A stretch of DNA of 48,683 nt from Myxococcales bacterium (GCA_022561775.1 JADFQO010000021.1:1-48683); one strand, 5' to 3'; shown: positions 18,215 through 27,492, counted from the stretch's first letter. Program-made: numbers and translations. The notes: generated from the sequence alone by a model not told the origin.

Positions 18215-18549
18215 GGGCCTATTCTATCAATCCGCGCGGAAAATCGATTGCAGGCGGGCCCCGGTCCTCGAGCTCCGCTGGACGGCCTGTCGACGTGAAG
18301 CGCCGCGGCCCCGTCAACCCGGTCCGCGGGCTTTCACCAGAGGCCCGCGATGCTGGGCACGAAGAGCCCAGCGCTCAGCGATCCGATTCCGGCGGTGTAG
18401 AAACGACTGGGAAGCTCGGGCGGCGAATGGCCCGATGATCGCCAAAGCTCTAGATTCCACCCTTGTTGGCGCAATTTTGGGACCGAGATCGGGGGCGACC
18501 GACGCCCCGATCGATCGATTCCCGTGTGAAGTGAGAGCGGAGTCGAAGC
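18215..18549. other. Divergent intergenic region with a possible membrane-protein tail
   Basis: A 335-nt spacer between divergently transcribed genes. On the minus strand, about 32 codons ending in TGA at 18334 read SRFYTAGIGSLSAGLFVPSI before the stop. That is hydrophobic and gene-like, and could be the tail of a lost sodium:solute symporter. A short 7-bp hairpin lies inside it. Promoters for the thiolase and aminotransferase must lie here, but no convincing boxes were found. Confidence 0.3.
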
Positions 18550-19818
18550 ATGCACGAAGTCGTGATCGCGAGCGCTGTGCGCACACCGATCGGCCAGATT
18601 CGCGGAGCGCTCTCGAACGTGCGCCCCGATGATCTGTTGGCTGTGGTGATTCGCGAGGCCGTAAACCGCGCGGGGATCGACGCCGCTGAGATCGAGGAAG
18701 TCATCGCTGGCTGCGCGAACCAGGCCGGTGAAGACAACCGCAATGTGGCGCGAATGGCCCTGCTGCTCGCGGGGTTGCCGCAATCGGTACCCGGTTCAAC
18801 GGTGAACCGCCTGTGCGCCAGCGGTCTCACGGCGATCAATCAGGCGGCGCGGGCCATCCGCGCTGGAGAGGGTGACATCTATCTCGCGGGTGGTGTCGAG
18901 AGCATGACGCGCGCGCCCTACGTGCTGCCGAAGAACCCGCAGTCCTTTGGACCCTCGGGCAACATCACCGGCTACGACAGTACGCTGGGTTGGAGATTTC
19001 CGAACCCCAAGATGGAAGCGCTCTTTCCGCTCGAAGCCATGGGCGAGACCGCCGAGAACATCTACGAATTGAGCCGTGACGGGAAGATCGTGGGCGGCGA
19101 AATCAGCCGACACGACCAGGATGCGTTTTCACTCGAGAGCCAATCGAGAGCGGTGCGGGCGATTCAAGAGGGCCGCTTCAACAAGGAAATCGTTCCGGTC
19201 TCGTTGCCGCAGCGCCGCGGCGACCCGATCGTATTCGATACCGACGAGTTCCCGCGGTACACGCGAGACGGAAACGAGTTTCGACTCACCACCAGCCTCG
19301 AAAAACTCAGCCAGTTGAAGCCCGCGTTTCGATCCGGCGGAACGGTTACAGCGGGAAACTCGAGCGGTCTCAACGACGGCGCCGCGGCGATGATTCTACT
19401 GTCCGACGCCAAGGCCGACGAACTCGGCATCACACCGCTCGCGCGCTGGGTATCTTCCGCGGCTGCGGGCGTCGACCCACGCGTGATGGGTCTCGGTCCC
19501 GTGCCCGCGACCCAGAAAGCGCTCGCGCGTGCGGGGCTCTCGCTCGCCGAGATCGAACTCGTGGAACTCAACGAGGCCTTCGCCGTCCAGTCGATCGCGG
19601 TGCTGCGCGAACTCGGACTCAGCCATGAGATCACCAACGTGAACGGCGGAGCCATCGCGCTGGGTCACCCGCTCGGATGTTCGGGGGCGCGGTTGTTCAC
19701 CACGCTGATCCACGAGATGCAGAGGCGATCCGAACTCGGTGAATCCATGCGGTACGGTCTGGTTACGCTCTGCGTGGGTGTGGGCCAGGGCGAAGCCACG
19801 GTCATCGAGAGAATCTAG
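18550..19818 (+). CDS. Thiolase (acetyl-CoA acetyltransferase / 3-oxoadipyl-CoA thiolase type)
   Basis: 422-residue degradative-type thiolase. The acyl-accepting Cys89 is in NRLCASGL, the histidine motif is [17 protein letters not shown], and the second Cys is in [10 protein letters not shown]. The N-terminal run [17 protein letters not shown] is typical of PcaF/PaaJ 3-oxoadipyl-CoA thiolases, though acetoacetyl-CoA thiolases can carry it too. It would cleave a 3-oxoacyl-CoA to acetyl-CoA and a shorter acyl-CoA. The fused CoA-transferase follows after 72 nt, which suits activation and cleavage of a 3-oxoacid. Confidence 0.9.
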   Translation: MHEVVIASAVRTPIGQIRGALSNVRPDDLLAVVIREAVNRAGIDAAEIEEVIAGCANQAGEDNRNVARMALLLAGLPQSVPGSTVNRLCASGLTAINQAARAIRAGEGDIYLAGGVESMTRAPYVLPKNPQSFGPSGNITGYDSTLGWRFPNPKMEALFPLEAMGETAENIYELSRDGKIVGGEISRHDQDAFSLESQSRAVRAIQEGRFNKEIVPVSLPQRRGDPIVFDTDEFPRYTRDGNEFRLTTSLEKLSQLKPAFRSGGTVTAGNSSGLNDGAAAMILLSDAKADELGITPLARWVSSAAAGVDPRVMGLGPVPATQKALARAGLSLAEIELVELNEAFAVQSIAVLRELGLSHEITNVNGGAIALGHPLGCSGARLFTTLIHEMQRRSELGESMRYGLVTLCVGVGQGEATVIERI

Positions 19819-19824
19819 GAGCAT

Positions 19825-19874
19825 GACCCCAAAATGGGGTCGCGCGACGACGCAAGCGAATCCGCAGGATTCGC
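19825..19874 (+). repeat. Two small hairpins between thiolase and CoA-transferase genes
   Basis: First hairpin: GACCCCA / TGGGGTC at 19825-19831 and 19835-19841 with an AAA loop. Second: GCGAATCC / GGATTCGC at 19856-19863 and 19867-19874 with a GCA loop. Both are perfect and tight. No T run follows, so they look like processing or stability elements within an operon rather than terminators. Confidence 0.6.
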
Positions 19875-19890
19875 CCGCTAGAGGCCAGCG

Positions 19891-21240
19891 GTGAAGGAAG
19901 TCCCCCAGATCTCCCTGGAACAGGCCGTTGCGATGGTCAAGCCCGGCGACACGATCCTCGTCGGCGGCTTCGGGATGACCGGAAACCCCGTACATCTCGT
20001 TCACGCGCTCGCGGAGACCGACGTCAAGGATCTCACCTACGTGGCCAACAACGTGGGTGAGGTCGGGCTCGGCGGCGGCCGACTCGTGCGCACGGGCCAA
20101 CTCAAGAAGGCGATCGGATCCTTCTTCACCAGCAACCCCGAAGCAGTCGCGGCCGCCCAGGCGGGAACCATGGAGGTGGAACTCCTGCCCCAGGGCACCC
20201 TCGCCGAGGCGCTGCGCGCGGGCGGCGCGGGAATCGGTGGCTTCTACACCCCCACCTCAGCGGGAACGGTGATCGGCGAAAAACGCGAGACGAAGGTCAT
20301 CGACGGCAAAACGCATGTCTTCGTGCCGGGACTGCGGGGCAATGTGGCCTTCATCCGCGCGTGGAAGTCCGATACCGCGGGCAATCTCGTCTACCGGATG
20401 ACCGAGCAGAACTTCAACAAGGCGATGGCGACCGCGGCCGACCTCGTGATCGCCGAGGTGGAATCGATCGTTCCCATCGGCGAGATCGATCCGAATCAGG
20501 TCCACACGCCGGGTTGCTACGTCGACTACCTGATCCAGGCCAGCACAACGCTCGACGAATTGGGCACATCCGCATCCGTGGCGTCGAGCGACAAAAAGGT
20601 GGACGACGCGCGCATGGAGATGGCCCGCCGCGCGCTGACGGAATTGAAGCGCGGCGATGTGGTCAATCTCGGAATCGGGATTCCGACGCTCGTGGCAGAT
20701 CTGATCACGCCCGAACATGGGATCATTCTCCACAGCGAAAACGGAATGCTCGGCGTCGGACCCGCCCCGGCCGAAGGCGGTGCGATGGACTACCCGGTGA
20801 ACGCGGGCAAGATCCCGGTCACCGCGCTGCGGGGGAGCAGCTATTTCGACAGCGCGGACTCATTCGCGATGATTCGCGGTGGCCATGTGGACGTGGCGAT
20901 CATGGGCGGATTGCAGGTCGACGAAGCGGCCAACCTCGCGAACTGGGCAGTGCCCGGCAAACCGCTGTTGGGTGTGGGCGGCGCAATGGACCTGGCTTCG
21001 GGCGCCAAGCGCCTGATCATCAGCATGACGCACACCAACCGGGGCGGCAGCCCGAAGATCGTCCCCGAATGCGACCTTCCACTCACGACCCACGGCGCGG
21101 TAGACCTGGTGATCACCGATCTCGCGGTGTTCTCTTTCGAGTCTGGGAAGCTCACCCTGATCGAGGTGATGCCCGGGGCGACGCTGGAGCAGGTCCGCGC
21201 TGCGACCTCGGCGAAGTTTGCGGAACAGCTGACGGGCTGA
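19891..21240 (+). CDS. Fused two-domain 3-oxoacid CoA-transferase
   Basis: 449 residues containing both CoA-transferase subunits in one chain: an alpha-like domain (about 1-225, [19 protein letters not shown] near the start) and a beta-like domain (about 235-449). The catalytic glutamate is Glu283 in [12 protein letters not shown]. This is the arrangement of succinyl-CoA:3-oxoacid CoA-transferase rather than split AtoD/AtoA or PcaI/PcaJ. It would exchange CoA between succinyl- or acetyl-CoA and a 3-oxoacid, feeding the upstream thiolase. Start is GTG with GAGG upstream. Soluble cytoplasmic enzyme. Confidence 0.9.
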   Translation: MKEVPQISLEQAVAMVKPGDTILVGGFGMTGNPVHLVHALAETDVKDLTYVANNVGEVGLGGGRLVRTGQLKKAIGSFFTSNPEAVAAAQAGTMEVELLPQGTLAEALRAGGAGIGGFYTPTSAGTVIGEKRETKVIDGKTHVFVPGLRGNVAFIRAWKSDTAGNLVYRMTEQNFNKAMATAADLVIAEVESIVPIGEIDPNQVHTPGCYVDYLIQASTTLDELGTSASVASSDKKVDDARMEMARRALTELKRGDVVNLGIGIPTLVADLITPEHGIILHSENGMLGVGPAPAEGGAMDYPVNAGKIPVTALRGSSYFDSADSFAMIRGGHVDVAIMGGLQVDEAANLANWAVPGKPLLGVGGAMDLASGAKRLIISMTHTNRGGSPKIVPECDLPLTTHGAVDLVITDLAVFSFESGKLTLIEVMPGATLEQVRAATSAKFAEQLTG

Positions 21241-21316
21241 GCCGCACACCCGGCGAGCGCAAGCGAGCCAGCATTGGTCCGCGGAGCCGACCGCGCCGAT
21301 CCGCGCTGCCGAACAC

Positions 21317-22855
21317 TCAGCCCTTGAGGATCGCCTCCGCGGCGAGCGCGCCGGGCTGACAGGTGACGCCGCCGCCCGGGTGCGAGCCGCTTCCCCCGAG
21401 GTAGAGCCCCTCGATGGGCGTCTTGTAACGCGCCAGTTTGGGCGTCGGGCGCATGAAGAGGAGTTGGTCGAGCGCGTGCTCTCCGTGATGGATGTGGCCG
21501 CCCGTGAGGTCGTAGCGATCCTCGAGATCCGCGGGGCTCAGGACTTCACGCGCGACGATCTTGGCGCTGGTTCCAGGTGCGACACGCTCGAGCACTTCGA
21601 CGACCGCGTCCCCGAAGCGCGCGCTCGTTTCGCCGCTCCAGCCACCTTCGAGGTTGTGGGGCGCCGCATGCGCGAGAACCGACACGACGTCCTTGCCGGC
21701 GGGCGCAAGCGAAGGATCGTTGACACTCGGAACGCTCACCTCGAGGTGGGGCCGTTCTGAGCACGCGCGGTACTTCGCGGCGTCGAACGCGCGTTCGATG
21801 TCGTCGAGGTGGTCGGCGACGACCGCGCGCGCGTGCCGCTCCCCCTCTCGGTCGCGAAAGCTGATCCGACCATCCAAGGCCAGATTTACCTTCGCGGTCA
21901 TCCCGCGCATCCGAACCGAGGCGACCTGTTCCTCGACGTCGAGCGGCAAGGTGCCCGGCTCGATCAGGTCGAGCAGCGCGCGTTTCGGATCGCAGCTGGC
22001 CACCACCAGCAACGCTTCGACGAAGCGTCCGCCTTCGAGTTCCACCCCGCAGACCGCTCCGTGGTCCAGACGGATCCGAGCAACCTCGGACTCCAGCGCG
22101 ATCTCTCCGCCCGCCGCCTCGAAGGCCTTCTGCAGCGACTGCGTCAACGCTGCCGGACCACCCTTGACTTCTGCACCCCGCACGCATTCGTAGAGCAGCA
22201 AACTCGCCGCGGTGCCCGCCGACCACGGCCCGAGAGACGCCCCAATTGCTGACGGCGCCGCGAGCGCTGCAGCAGGCAGCGGATCGCCAAAGAACTCCTG
22301 CAACCAATCGGCCGCACACATCGGGGCTACGCGCATCAACTCGAGCATGTCGGCCTTGCCGAGTCGTCGCAGGCCGAACCCGGTCTTGCCCAGACTCCAG
22401 AGTTCGGCGATCGAATCCGGCTTCATCATGGGCGGCTTCTGGCTCAACACGCCCGACACGAAATCGCGGATGCGCGACAAAAAGCCGCGCCACTCGATGT
22501 AGCCGTCTCCGTCGCCCTTGTGGAGCATCTCGAGTTCGTCGCGCGAGCGCTTGGCTTCTGCGTGGAGCACGACGCCCTTGTGGTCCGAGTGCGCGGCGAG
22601 CACCGAAGGCGCTTCGCTCTCGAACGCGAGGCCGAAGCGCGACAGGCCGAGCAAATCGACGACGTCGCGGCGAACCCCCGTGGTGTCGTGAAGCAACCCC
22701 GGGACCGTGTAGCCCGGGTGCACTTCGCTCGCAGCGCACAACCCGCCGACCTCACCACGCTGTTCGACGATCGTGACCTTGCGGCCCGCACGCGCGAGCA
22801 GCAGACCGGCCACCAACCCGTTGTGTCCCGCGCCGATCACGATCGCGCGACTCAT
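21317..22855 (-). CDS. PYROXD2/phytoene-desaturase-like FAD oxidoreductase (copy 2)
   Basis: 512 residues. The N-terminal dinucleotide fold is [20 protein letters not shown] and the C-terminal flavin motif is [20 protein letters not shown]. It belongs to COG1233, which includes phytoene desaturases and the PYROXD2 family; reactions of most bacterial members are unknown. Its ATG overlaps the TGA of the preceding flavoprotein gene by 4 nt, so the two are translationally coupled and may form a heteromer. It is the last gene of the minus-strand run that begins with KamA. Convergent with the CoA-transferase. Confidence 0.85.
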   Translation of the reverse strand: MSRAIVIGAGHNGLVAGLLLARAGRKVTIVEQRGEVGGLCAASEVHPGYTVPGLLHDTTGVRRDVVDLLGLSRFGLAFESEAPSVLAAHSDHKGVVLHAEAKRSRDELEMLHKGDGDGYIEWRGFLSRIRDFVSGVLSQKPPMMKPDSIAELWSLGKTGFGLRRLGKADMLELMRVAPMCAADWLQEFFGDPLPAAALAAPSAIGASLGPWSAGTAASLLLYECVRGAEVKGGPAALTQSLQKAFEAAGGEIALESEVARIRLDHGAVCGVELEGGRFVEALLVVASCDPKRALLDLIEPGTLPLDVEEQVASVRMRGMTAKVNLALDGRISFRDREGERHARAVVADHLDDIERAFDAAKYRACSERPHLEVSVPSVNDPSLAPAGKDVVSVLAHAAPHNLEGGWSGETSARFGDAVVEVLERVAPGTSAKIVAREVLSPADLEDRYDLTGGHIHHGEHALDQLLFMRPTPKLARYKTPIEGLYLGGSGSHPGGGVTCQPGALAAEAILKG

Positions 22856-24441
22856 ACCGCCCTCGCCTTGAGCATGGTGTTCGCACACAGCTGCCCCGGC
22901 GCGGCCATGATCCCGCCGCCGGGGTGCGCACCGGAGCCACACAACCAGAGCTTTTCAATTGGCGTCTGGTAGCGCGCCCAGCCCGCTGCGGGACGCATGA
23001 AGGCGAGCTGCTCGAGGCTGAGCTCGCCGTGGAAGATGTTGCCCTCGGTAAGGCCGTAGGTCTGCTCCAGATCCAACGGCGTCAGCACGTGGCGATGGAG
23101 GATGCGGTCCTTGATGCCCGGGGAGAAGCGCTCGAGGGTGTCGATGACGGCATCGCCGAAGGCCTCGCGCTGGTTCTCCCAGTCGGCGGGGCCCTCTTTC
23201 AGATTGTAGGGTGCGTACTGCACGAAGATGCTCATCACGTGCTTGCCAGGCGGCGCTACGGACGGGTCGCTCAACGAGGGGATCACGCAATCCATGAACG
23301 GCTCGCGCGAGAATCGCCCGTACTTGGCATCGTCGTAGGCCCGTTCGAGAAAATCGATGTTCGGCGCGATCGTGATGTCCGCTTTGAGCGCGGGCGAATC
23401 GGGATCCAGGCCCGGGAACACGGGCAGCGAATCGAGCGCGAGATTTACCTTGCCCGAAGAGCCTCGCATCTTGAAGCGCTTGATCTGCTTGGTGAAATCT
23501 TCGTCGAGGCGCTCTTCTCCGACCATTCCGAGGAAGGTGCGGTGCGGGTCGGCTCCGCTCACGACCGCCTTCGCGTGGTACTCGTCGCCGTTTTCGAGCA
23601 CGACGCCTCGCGCCACGCCAGCGGTCATGAGGATCTTGTCGACGGGACAATTCGTCTTGATCTCGACACCGAATGAACGCGCGGACCGCGCGATCGCCTC
23701 CGCAACCCCGCCGGTGCCGCCCTTCTGCAAACCCCAGGCCCGAAACGCGCCATCGATCTCGCCCATGTAGTGGTGCAGCAGCACGTAGGCGGTGCCCGGC
23801 GATCGAATGCCGAGAAAGGTGCCGATGATGCCGCTCACGCTCATCGGGCCGATCAGGCGCTCGGACTCGAACCATTCGCTCAAGAAGTCGACGGCGCTCA
23901 TCGTCATCATCTTGAAGTTGGCGGCCAGCGACTCCTCGCCCATCCCCTTGAATTGCTTGCTCATGCGCAGCAATTCGTAGAGGGTTGAGGGAGTGAGCTT
24001 CGACGGCTCGGGCACCGGCGACTCGATGATCGGCTTCATCATCCGCCCGAGCTCACTCATCGCCTGACCGAAGAGCGGATAGCGCTCCGCGTCGCGACGG
24101 GAAAAACGCGCGATGTTGCGCCGGTTCATCTCGGGATCGGGCCCGCGCAGCAGCGAGGTGCCATCCTCAAATGGAGAAAACGTCCAATCCAGGGGCATGA
24201 TCTCGAGACCGTGCTTCGAAAGTTCCAGCTCGCGGATGATCTGCGGGCGCAGCAGGCTCACCACGTAGGAACACGACGAGAAGGTAAAGCCCGGATGAAT
24301 CTCCTCGCTGACCGTCGCGCCGCCGATCGCGTGGCGGCGCTCGAGGACGAGCACCTTACGCCCGGCCTTGCCGAGGTAGGCCGCACAGGTGAGCCCGTTG
24401 TGCCCCGCACCGACGACAATCGCGTCATAGGTCATCGCCAT
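22852..24441 (-). CDS. PYROXD2/phytoene-desaturase-like FAD oxidoreductase (copy 1)
   Basis: 529 residues. FAD fold IVVGAGHNGLTCAAYLGKAG, then RRHAIGGATVSEEIHPGF and SYVVSLLRPQIIRELEL, wording close to PYROXD2 proteins. The C-terminal flavin segment is KLWLCGSGAHPGGGIMAAPG. It shares family with the next gene but the two differ along much of their length, so they are diverged paralogues rather than a recent duplication. The start ATG at 24441 overlaps by one base the stop codon of the GcvT-like gene. Such flavoproteins oxidise C-C or C-N bonds; the substrate is unknown. Confidence 0.87.
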   Translation of the reverse strand: MAMTYDAIVVGAGHNGLTCAAYLGKAGRKVLVLERRHAIGGATVSEEIHPGFTFSSCSYVVSLLRPQIIRELELSKHGLEIMPLDWTFSPFEDGTSLLRGPDPEMNRRNIARFSRRDAERYPLFGQAMSELGRMMKPIIESPVPEPSKLTPSTLYELLRMSKQFKGMGEESLAANFKMMTMSAVDFLSEWFESERLIGPMSVSGIIGTFLGIRSPGTAYVLLHHYMGEIDGAFRAWGLQKGGTGGVAEAIARSARSFGVEIKTNCPVDKILMTAGVARGVVLENGDEYHAKAVVSGADPHRTFLGMVGEERLDEDFTKQIKRFKMRGSSGKVNLALDSLPVFPGLDPDSPALKADITIAPNIDFLERAYDDAKYGRFSREPFMDCVIPSLSDPSVAPPGKHVMSIFVQYAPYNLKEGPADWENQREAFGDAVIDTLERFSPGIKDRILHRHVLTPLDLEQTYGLTEGNIFHGELSLEQLAFMRPAAGWARYQTPIEKLWLCGSGAHPGGGIMAAPGQLCANTMLKARAV

Positions 24442-25631
24442 CAGGGCGCCCTCTTGCGCTCGGGGTCGAAGAAGGGCCTCTCGACGACGGTTGCGGTGAC
24501 CGTCCGCCGCTCGTAGAACGCGGTGTGCTCGAGCTTGAGCTTCGTGCCGAGCTTTCCGTACTGCGCTTTGACGCTCGCGAGGCTGATGTAGCGCTTCAAC
24601 AGCGGTGACCACACGGTGCTCGTCACCTGCCCGACGAACTTGCCGCCCGAGTAGAGCGGCACGCTCTGCCGGCATGCCGCCGGCGCGAGCGCGGGAGGAA
24701 GGTGGTAGCTCTCGTAGAGCCGTTCGAGTTCGAGCCAGTCCGCCTCCAGTCCGATCATCTTCCACTCCGAGCCGCGCGCGGCCTCCGCGCGCAACGCCTC
24801 CTGGCCCATGAACGCGCCGCGATCGAGCCTCACACACCAATCGAGTCCGATCTCATAGGGCGATGAACGACGGGCGTCGATCGTGACGTGCGGCGCGGAG
24901 TAGTAGTCGACGCCGAGCATGATGAAGCCCGCCTCGATGCGCACCATGTCGAGCGCTTCGATTCCCGCGGGCTGTATCCCGTAGTCGCGCCCCACGGCCA
25001 TGACCGCGTCCCAGACCCTCAAGGAGTCCTGCGCGTCACACCACAATTCGTAACCGAGGTCCCCGGAGTATCCCGTGCGGCTGATCTGGACGTCGATCCC
25101 GTCGAGCCTCGCGCTCGTCGTCTGAAAAAACTTCAGCCGACCCAGGTTCGCGTCGCTGCATTGCTTCAAGACATCCCGCGAAGTGGGCCCCTGCAGCGAG
25201 AGCGCACCCGTCTGCTCGCTCACATCCGCGATCTCGACATCGAAGCCGCGACTCAGGCGGGACATCCACGAGAGCGTGGGCTCCGCAGCCGTGACGAAGA
25301 AGTGGTCTTCGCCGAGCCGACTCACGGTTCCGTCGTCGATGACCTTGCCGTTCGCGTCGCACCAGCACGTATAGGCGACGCGTCCAATCTGCATCTTCGC
25401 AAAACCGCGCACCGCCATGCGCGAAAGCAGGCGCGCCGCATCCTTGCCCTGGATCACGTATTTGAAAAGAGGCGTGATGTCGGTGATCGCGCACGACTCG
25501 CGAAACGCCCAGTACTCCGGCAGGTGAGTCTCACCATAATGGGAGACCGCGTAGTAGCCAGCCCAGTCCTTCCAGGTGTAGCTGGTGCAATAGGGTGCGA
25601 CGCGTTCGTGAAAGGGGGAGCGGATGGGCAT
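24441..25631 (-). CDS. GcvT-like aminomethyltransferase/demethylase family protein
   Basis: 396 residues of the T-protein fold. GKVIDDGTVSRLGEDHFFV carries the Asp-containing loop that binds the folate in T-proteins, and SRTGYSGDLGYELW and the C-terminal GKFVGQVTSTVWSPLLKRYISLA are also family features. No GcvH, GcvP or lipoylation gene is nearby, so a glycine-cleavage role is unlikely. Stand-alone relatives (DmdA-type, LigM-type, the C-terminal half of dimethylglycine dehydrogenase) transfer a one-carbon unit to tetrahydrofolate. The start at 25631 is where family similarity begins. One-base overlap with the flavoprotein gene downstream supports joint action. Confidence 0.85.
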   Translation of the reverse strand: MPIRSPFHERVAPYCTSYTWKDWAGYYAVSHYGETHLPEYWAFRESCAITDITPLFKYVIQGKDAARLLSRMAVRGFAKMQIGRVAYTCWCDANGKVIDDGTVSRLGEDHFFVTAAEPTLSWMSRLSRGFDVEIADVSEQTGALSLQGPTSRDVLKQCSDANLGRLKFFQTTSARLDGIDVQISRTGYSGDLGYELWCDAQDSLRVWDAVMAVGRDYGIQPAGIEALDMVRIEAGFIMLGVDYYSAPHVTIDARRSSPYEIGLDWCVRLDRGAFMGQEALRAEAARGSEWKMIGLEADWLELERLYESYHLPPALAPAACRQSVPLYSGGKFVGQVTSTVWSPLLKRYISLASVKAQYGKLGTKLKLEHTAFYERRTVTATVVERPFFDPERKRAP

Positions 25632-25740
25632 TCGCCCAGGGTATAGCGTGCCCAGACATCTCCAGCGAGGGAGCGAGCGTTCAGCAGCCTCGGCGTCAAG
25701 CCGGTTCCATCTGCGGACGTCGGCCCGCGCGGCCCAATCG

Positions 25741-25778
25741 ATCGCCGAACCGTTGGGGGTTCCCACTGGTTCGGCGAC
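25741..25778 (-). repeat. 11-bp inverted repeat between MttB-like fragment and GcvT-like gene
   Basis: ATCGCCGAACC (25741-25751) pairs perfectly with GGTTCGGCGAT (25768-25778) over a 16-nt loop. It sits inside the only sizeable gap (175 nt) of this otherwise coupled operon. No T run follows on the minus strand. It could be an RNA processing or attenuation element, or a relic of the deletion that shortened the MttB-like gene. Confidence 0.7.
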
Positions 25779-25806
25779 GATGACGCAATCCCCTCCCCGA
25801 GTTGCA

Positions 25807-26052
25807 TCACTCTCGACTCGTGGCGCTGATCTCAGCCCTTACTGCATCGAGGATCGACACCGCGTTGTCGACTTCGTCAGGTGGAAACAGGATACGGTCT
25901 CCGCTCGCGTCGGTCTTCAGCCCGTGGTCGAGAAGGCGCTGTCGCAACGGGGGCCCGCGAATCTCCATCCCGATCTCGCCCAGGATCTTCTTGGCCTCGT
26001 CGAGGACCCGATGAATGAGATCCTCGCTGAGCGTATGGAGTGTGGGGCGCAT
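25807..26052 (-). CDS. Truncated MttB-like protein (N-terminal domain only)
   Basis: 81 residues that align with the start of the full MttB-family gene at 7514: LSEDLIHRVLDEAKKILGEI here against LSADQIHAIHETALSILEEI there, followed by RQRLLDHG against RGRLAAAG. A full family member has about 480-510 residues, so the catalytic barrel is absent. The ORF is clean and starts 3 nt after the KamA stop codon, so it looks translated with KamA. The 175 nt after its stop show no further MttB similarity in any frame that I could see. It is either a deletion remnant kept in the operon or a small helical protein with its own role. Confidence 0.7.
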   Translation of the reverse strand: MRPTLHTLSEDLIHRVLDEAKKILGEIGMEIRGPPLRQRLLDHGLKTDASGDRILFPPDEVDNAVSILDAVRAEISATSRE

Positions 26053-26055
26053 CGC

Positions 26056-27492
26056 TCAGACGGGCCCGCGCGCCTCACCATCCTTCGAGGCAAGAAATTC
26101 GCGCCAGTACGCTCTTCCCTCTTCGGGAAGCGCGGAGACGGGATCGTAGGCGGGGTAGTCGCGAGAGAGGGCGTCCGGATCGTCGTACTCGATGCCCGTG
26201 CGGTAGTTCTTCCGCCAATAAGAAATGCCCTTTACGCGATCGTAGGAGTTCAGCATGTGAACCCAGCGCTTGCCGACGAACGCAACGTCGCAGAGGAATC
26301 TCGGCGTCGCGAAGCCCGGCAGGTAGCCCATGATCGCCATCTGCAACTCCTGCGCCTCCCAGACCGGAAGCCGCCAGTGCTCGGCGTTCGGGATCATGTC
26401 GCACATATAGAAGTAGTAGGGGATCACTTTTGCGTGATCCGTGAGCATGAAGCACAGCTCGAGGAGCTGTTTTGGCGTCGTGTTGACGCCGCGAAGGAGC
26501 ACGCCCTGGTTTCGCACGTCGCGAAAGCCCATGTCGAGAAGTGCCCGCACGGCCTTGCCGAAGAGCGGCGTCACCTGCTGCGCCGAGTTCACGTGCGTGT
26601 GGACCGCGATGTCGATCTCGCGCTCACGCGCCCGCTTCGCGATCGCCGCGTAGGCCTCGAGCAGATCATCCTGCAGGAAGTGCTGGGGAACCCCGACGAG
26701 AGCCTTGGTAGCAAGTCGAATGTCGCGGATGTTCGGCAGATCCATCAGCTTGAGCAGCCATTCCCGCAGGCGCTTGACGGGCACGTTCGCGACATCGCCA
26801 CCCGACACCACCACGTCGCGAACCGACGGGGTCCGCGCGAGGTATTCGAGCATCGCGTCCCAACGGTCCGTCTGCTTCAACTCGAACTTGTACTTGAGAA
26901 TCTGGTTGGTGTCCGTGCCGACGAGGTCCATCCGCGTGCAGTGCCCGCAGTACTGCGGGCACGTCGGGATCATTTCGGCGAGCACCTTGGTCGGGTAGCG
27001 GTGGGTGAGACCTTCGACCGCCCACATCTCAGCCTCGTGGAGAGAGTCGCGGGTCGCCATCGGGTGACTCGGCCAGTCTGGGTCCCGGTCGCTGAACGCG
27101 GGCAGCATGTAGCGGCGCACGGGATCCTCGCGCAGGTTCCGCTCGTCCATCGTATTGATCATGTGCGGCGGGATCAGCATCGACATCGTGGCCCGCTCTC
27201 GCTGGTCGCGTTCGATGTCGGCGCAGAGGTCATCACTGAAGTGATCTCCGAGCGCCCTCTTGAACCCAGCGAGGTTCTTCACCGAGTGCGAGCGCTGCCA
27301 CTTCGCGGACTCCCACTCCTCCCGAGTCACGTCCGCATAGCCGGACAGGCGCGTCCAGTCCGGCTCGACGTACTCGCGCTTCAGCGGGTACTCGAAGGGT
27401 TGCTCGGCGGCGTGGGCCTTGCCCACCTCGCGCGTGGGGCGAACCTGAGTCGGGCTGACGCCGCCGGCCGCACTCTCGGTCACGTCGCTCAT
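26056..27492 (-). CDS. KamA-family radical SAM aminomutase (divergent)
   Basis: 478 residues. The radical SAM cluster motif CxxxCxxC is Cys178, Cys182, Cys185 in PTCPQYCGHCTRMD, preceded by GLTHRYPTKVLAEM as in lysine 2,3-aminomutases, and the SGGD motif is at 230-233. In classical enzymes the PLP lysine lies in PGGGGK. Here the matching place reads CDVAFVGKRW with Lys408, so the lysine is kept but the glycine stretch is not. It probably moves an amino group between carbons 2 and 3 of an amino acid, but lysine as substrate is not certain. Start ATG 27492 has GGGAG upstream; in-frame sequence to 27693 is not conserved-looking. First gene of the five-gene minus-strand run. Confidence 0.87.
   Translation of the reverse strand: MSDVTESAAGGVSPTQVRPTREVGKAHAAEQPFEYPLKREYVEPDWTRLSGYADVTREEWESAKWQRSHSVKNLAGFKRALGDHFSDDLCADIERDQRERATMSMLIPPHMINTMDERNLREDPVRRYMLPAFSDRDPDWPSHPMATRDSLHEAEMWAVEGLTHRYPTKVLAEMIPTCPQYCGHCTRMDLVGTDTNQILKYKFELKQTDRWDAMLEYLARTPSVRDVVVSGGDVANVPVKRLREWLLKLMDLPNIRDIRLATKALVGVPQHFLQDDLLEAYAAIAKRAREREIDIAVHTHVNSAQQVTPLFGKAVRALLDMGFRDVRNQGVLLRGVNTTPKQLLELCFMLTDHAKVIPYYFYMCDMIPNAEHWRLPVWEAQELQMAIMGYLPGFATPRFLCDVAFVGKRWVHMLNSYDRVKGISYWRKNYRTGIEYDDPDALSRDYPAYDPVSALPEEGRAYWREFLASKDGEARGPV

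Noticed and set aside
19823-19894. 23-codon ORF ending in an overlap with the CoA-transferase start
   Set aside because: Its AGGAG lies only 1 nt before the ATG, too close to work well, and the peptide is explained by the two palindromes. The CoA-transferase has its own ribosome-binding site.
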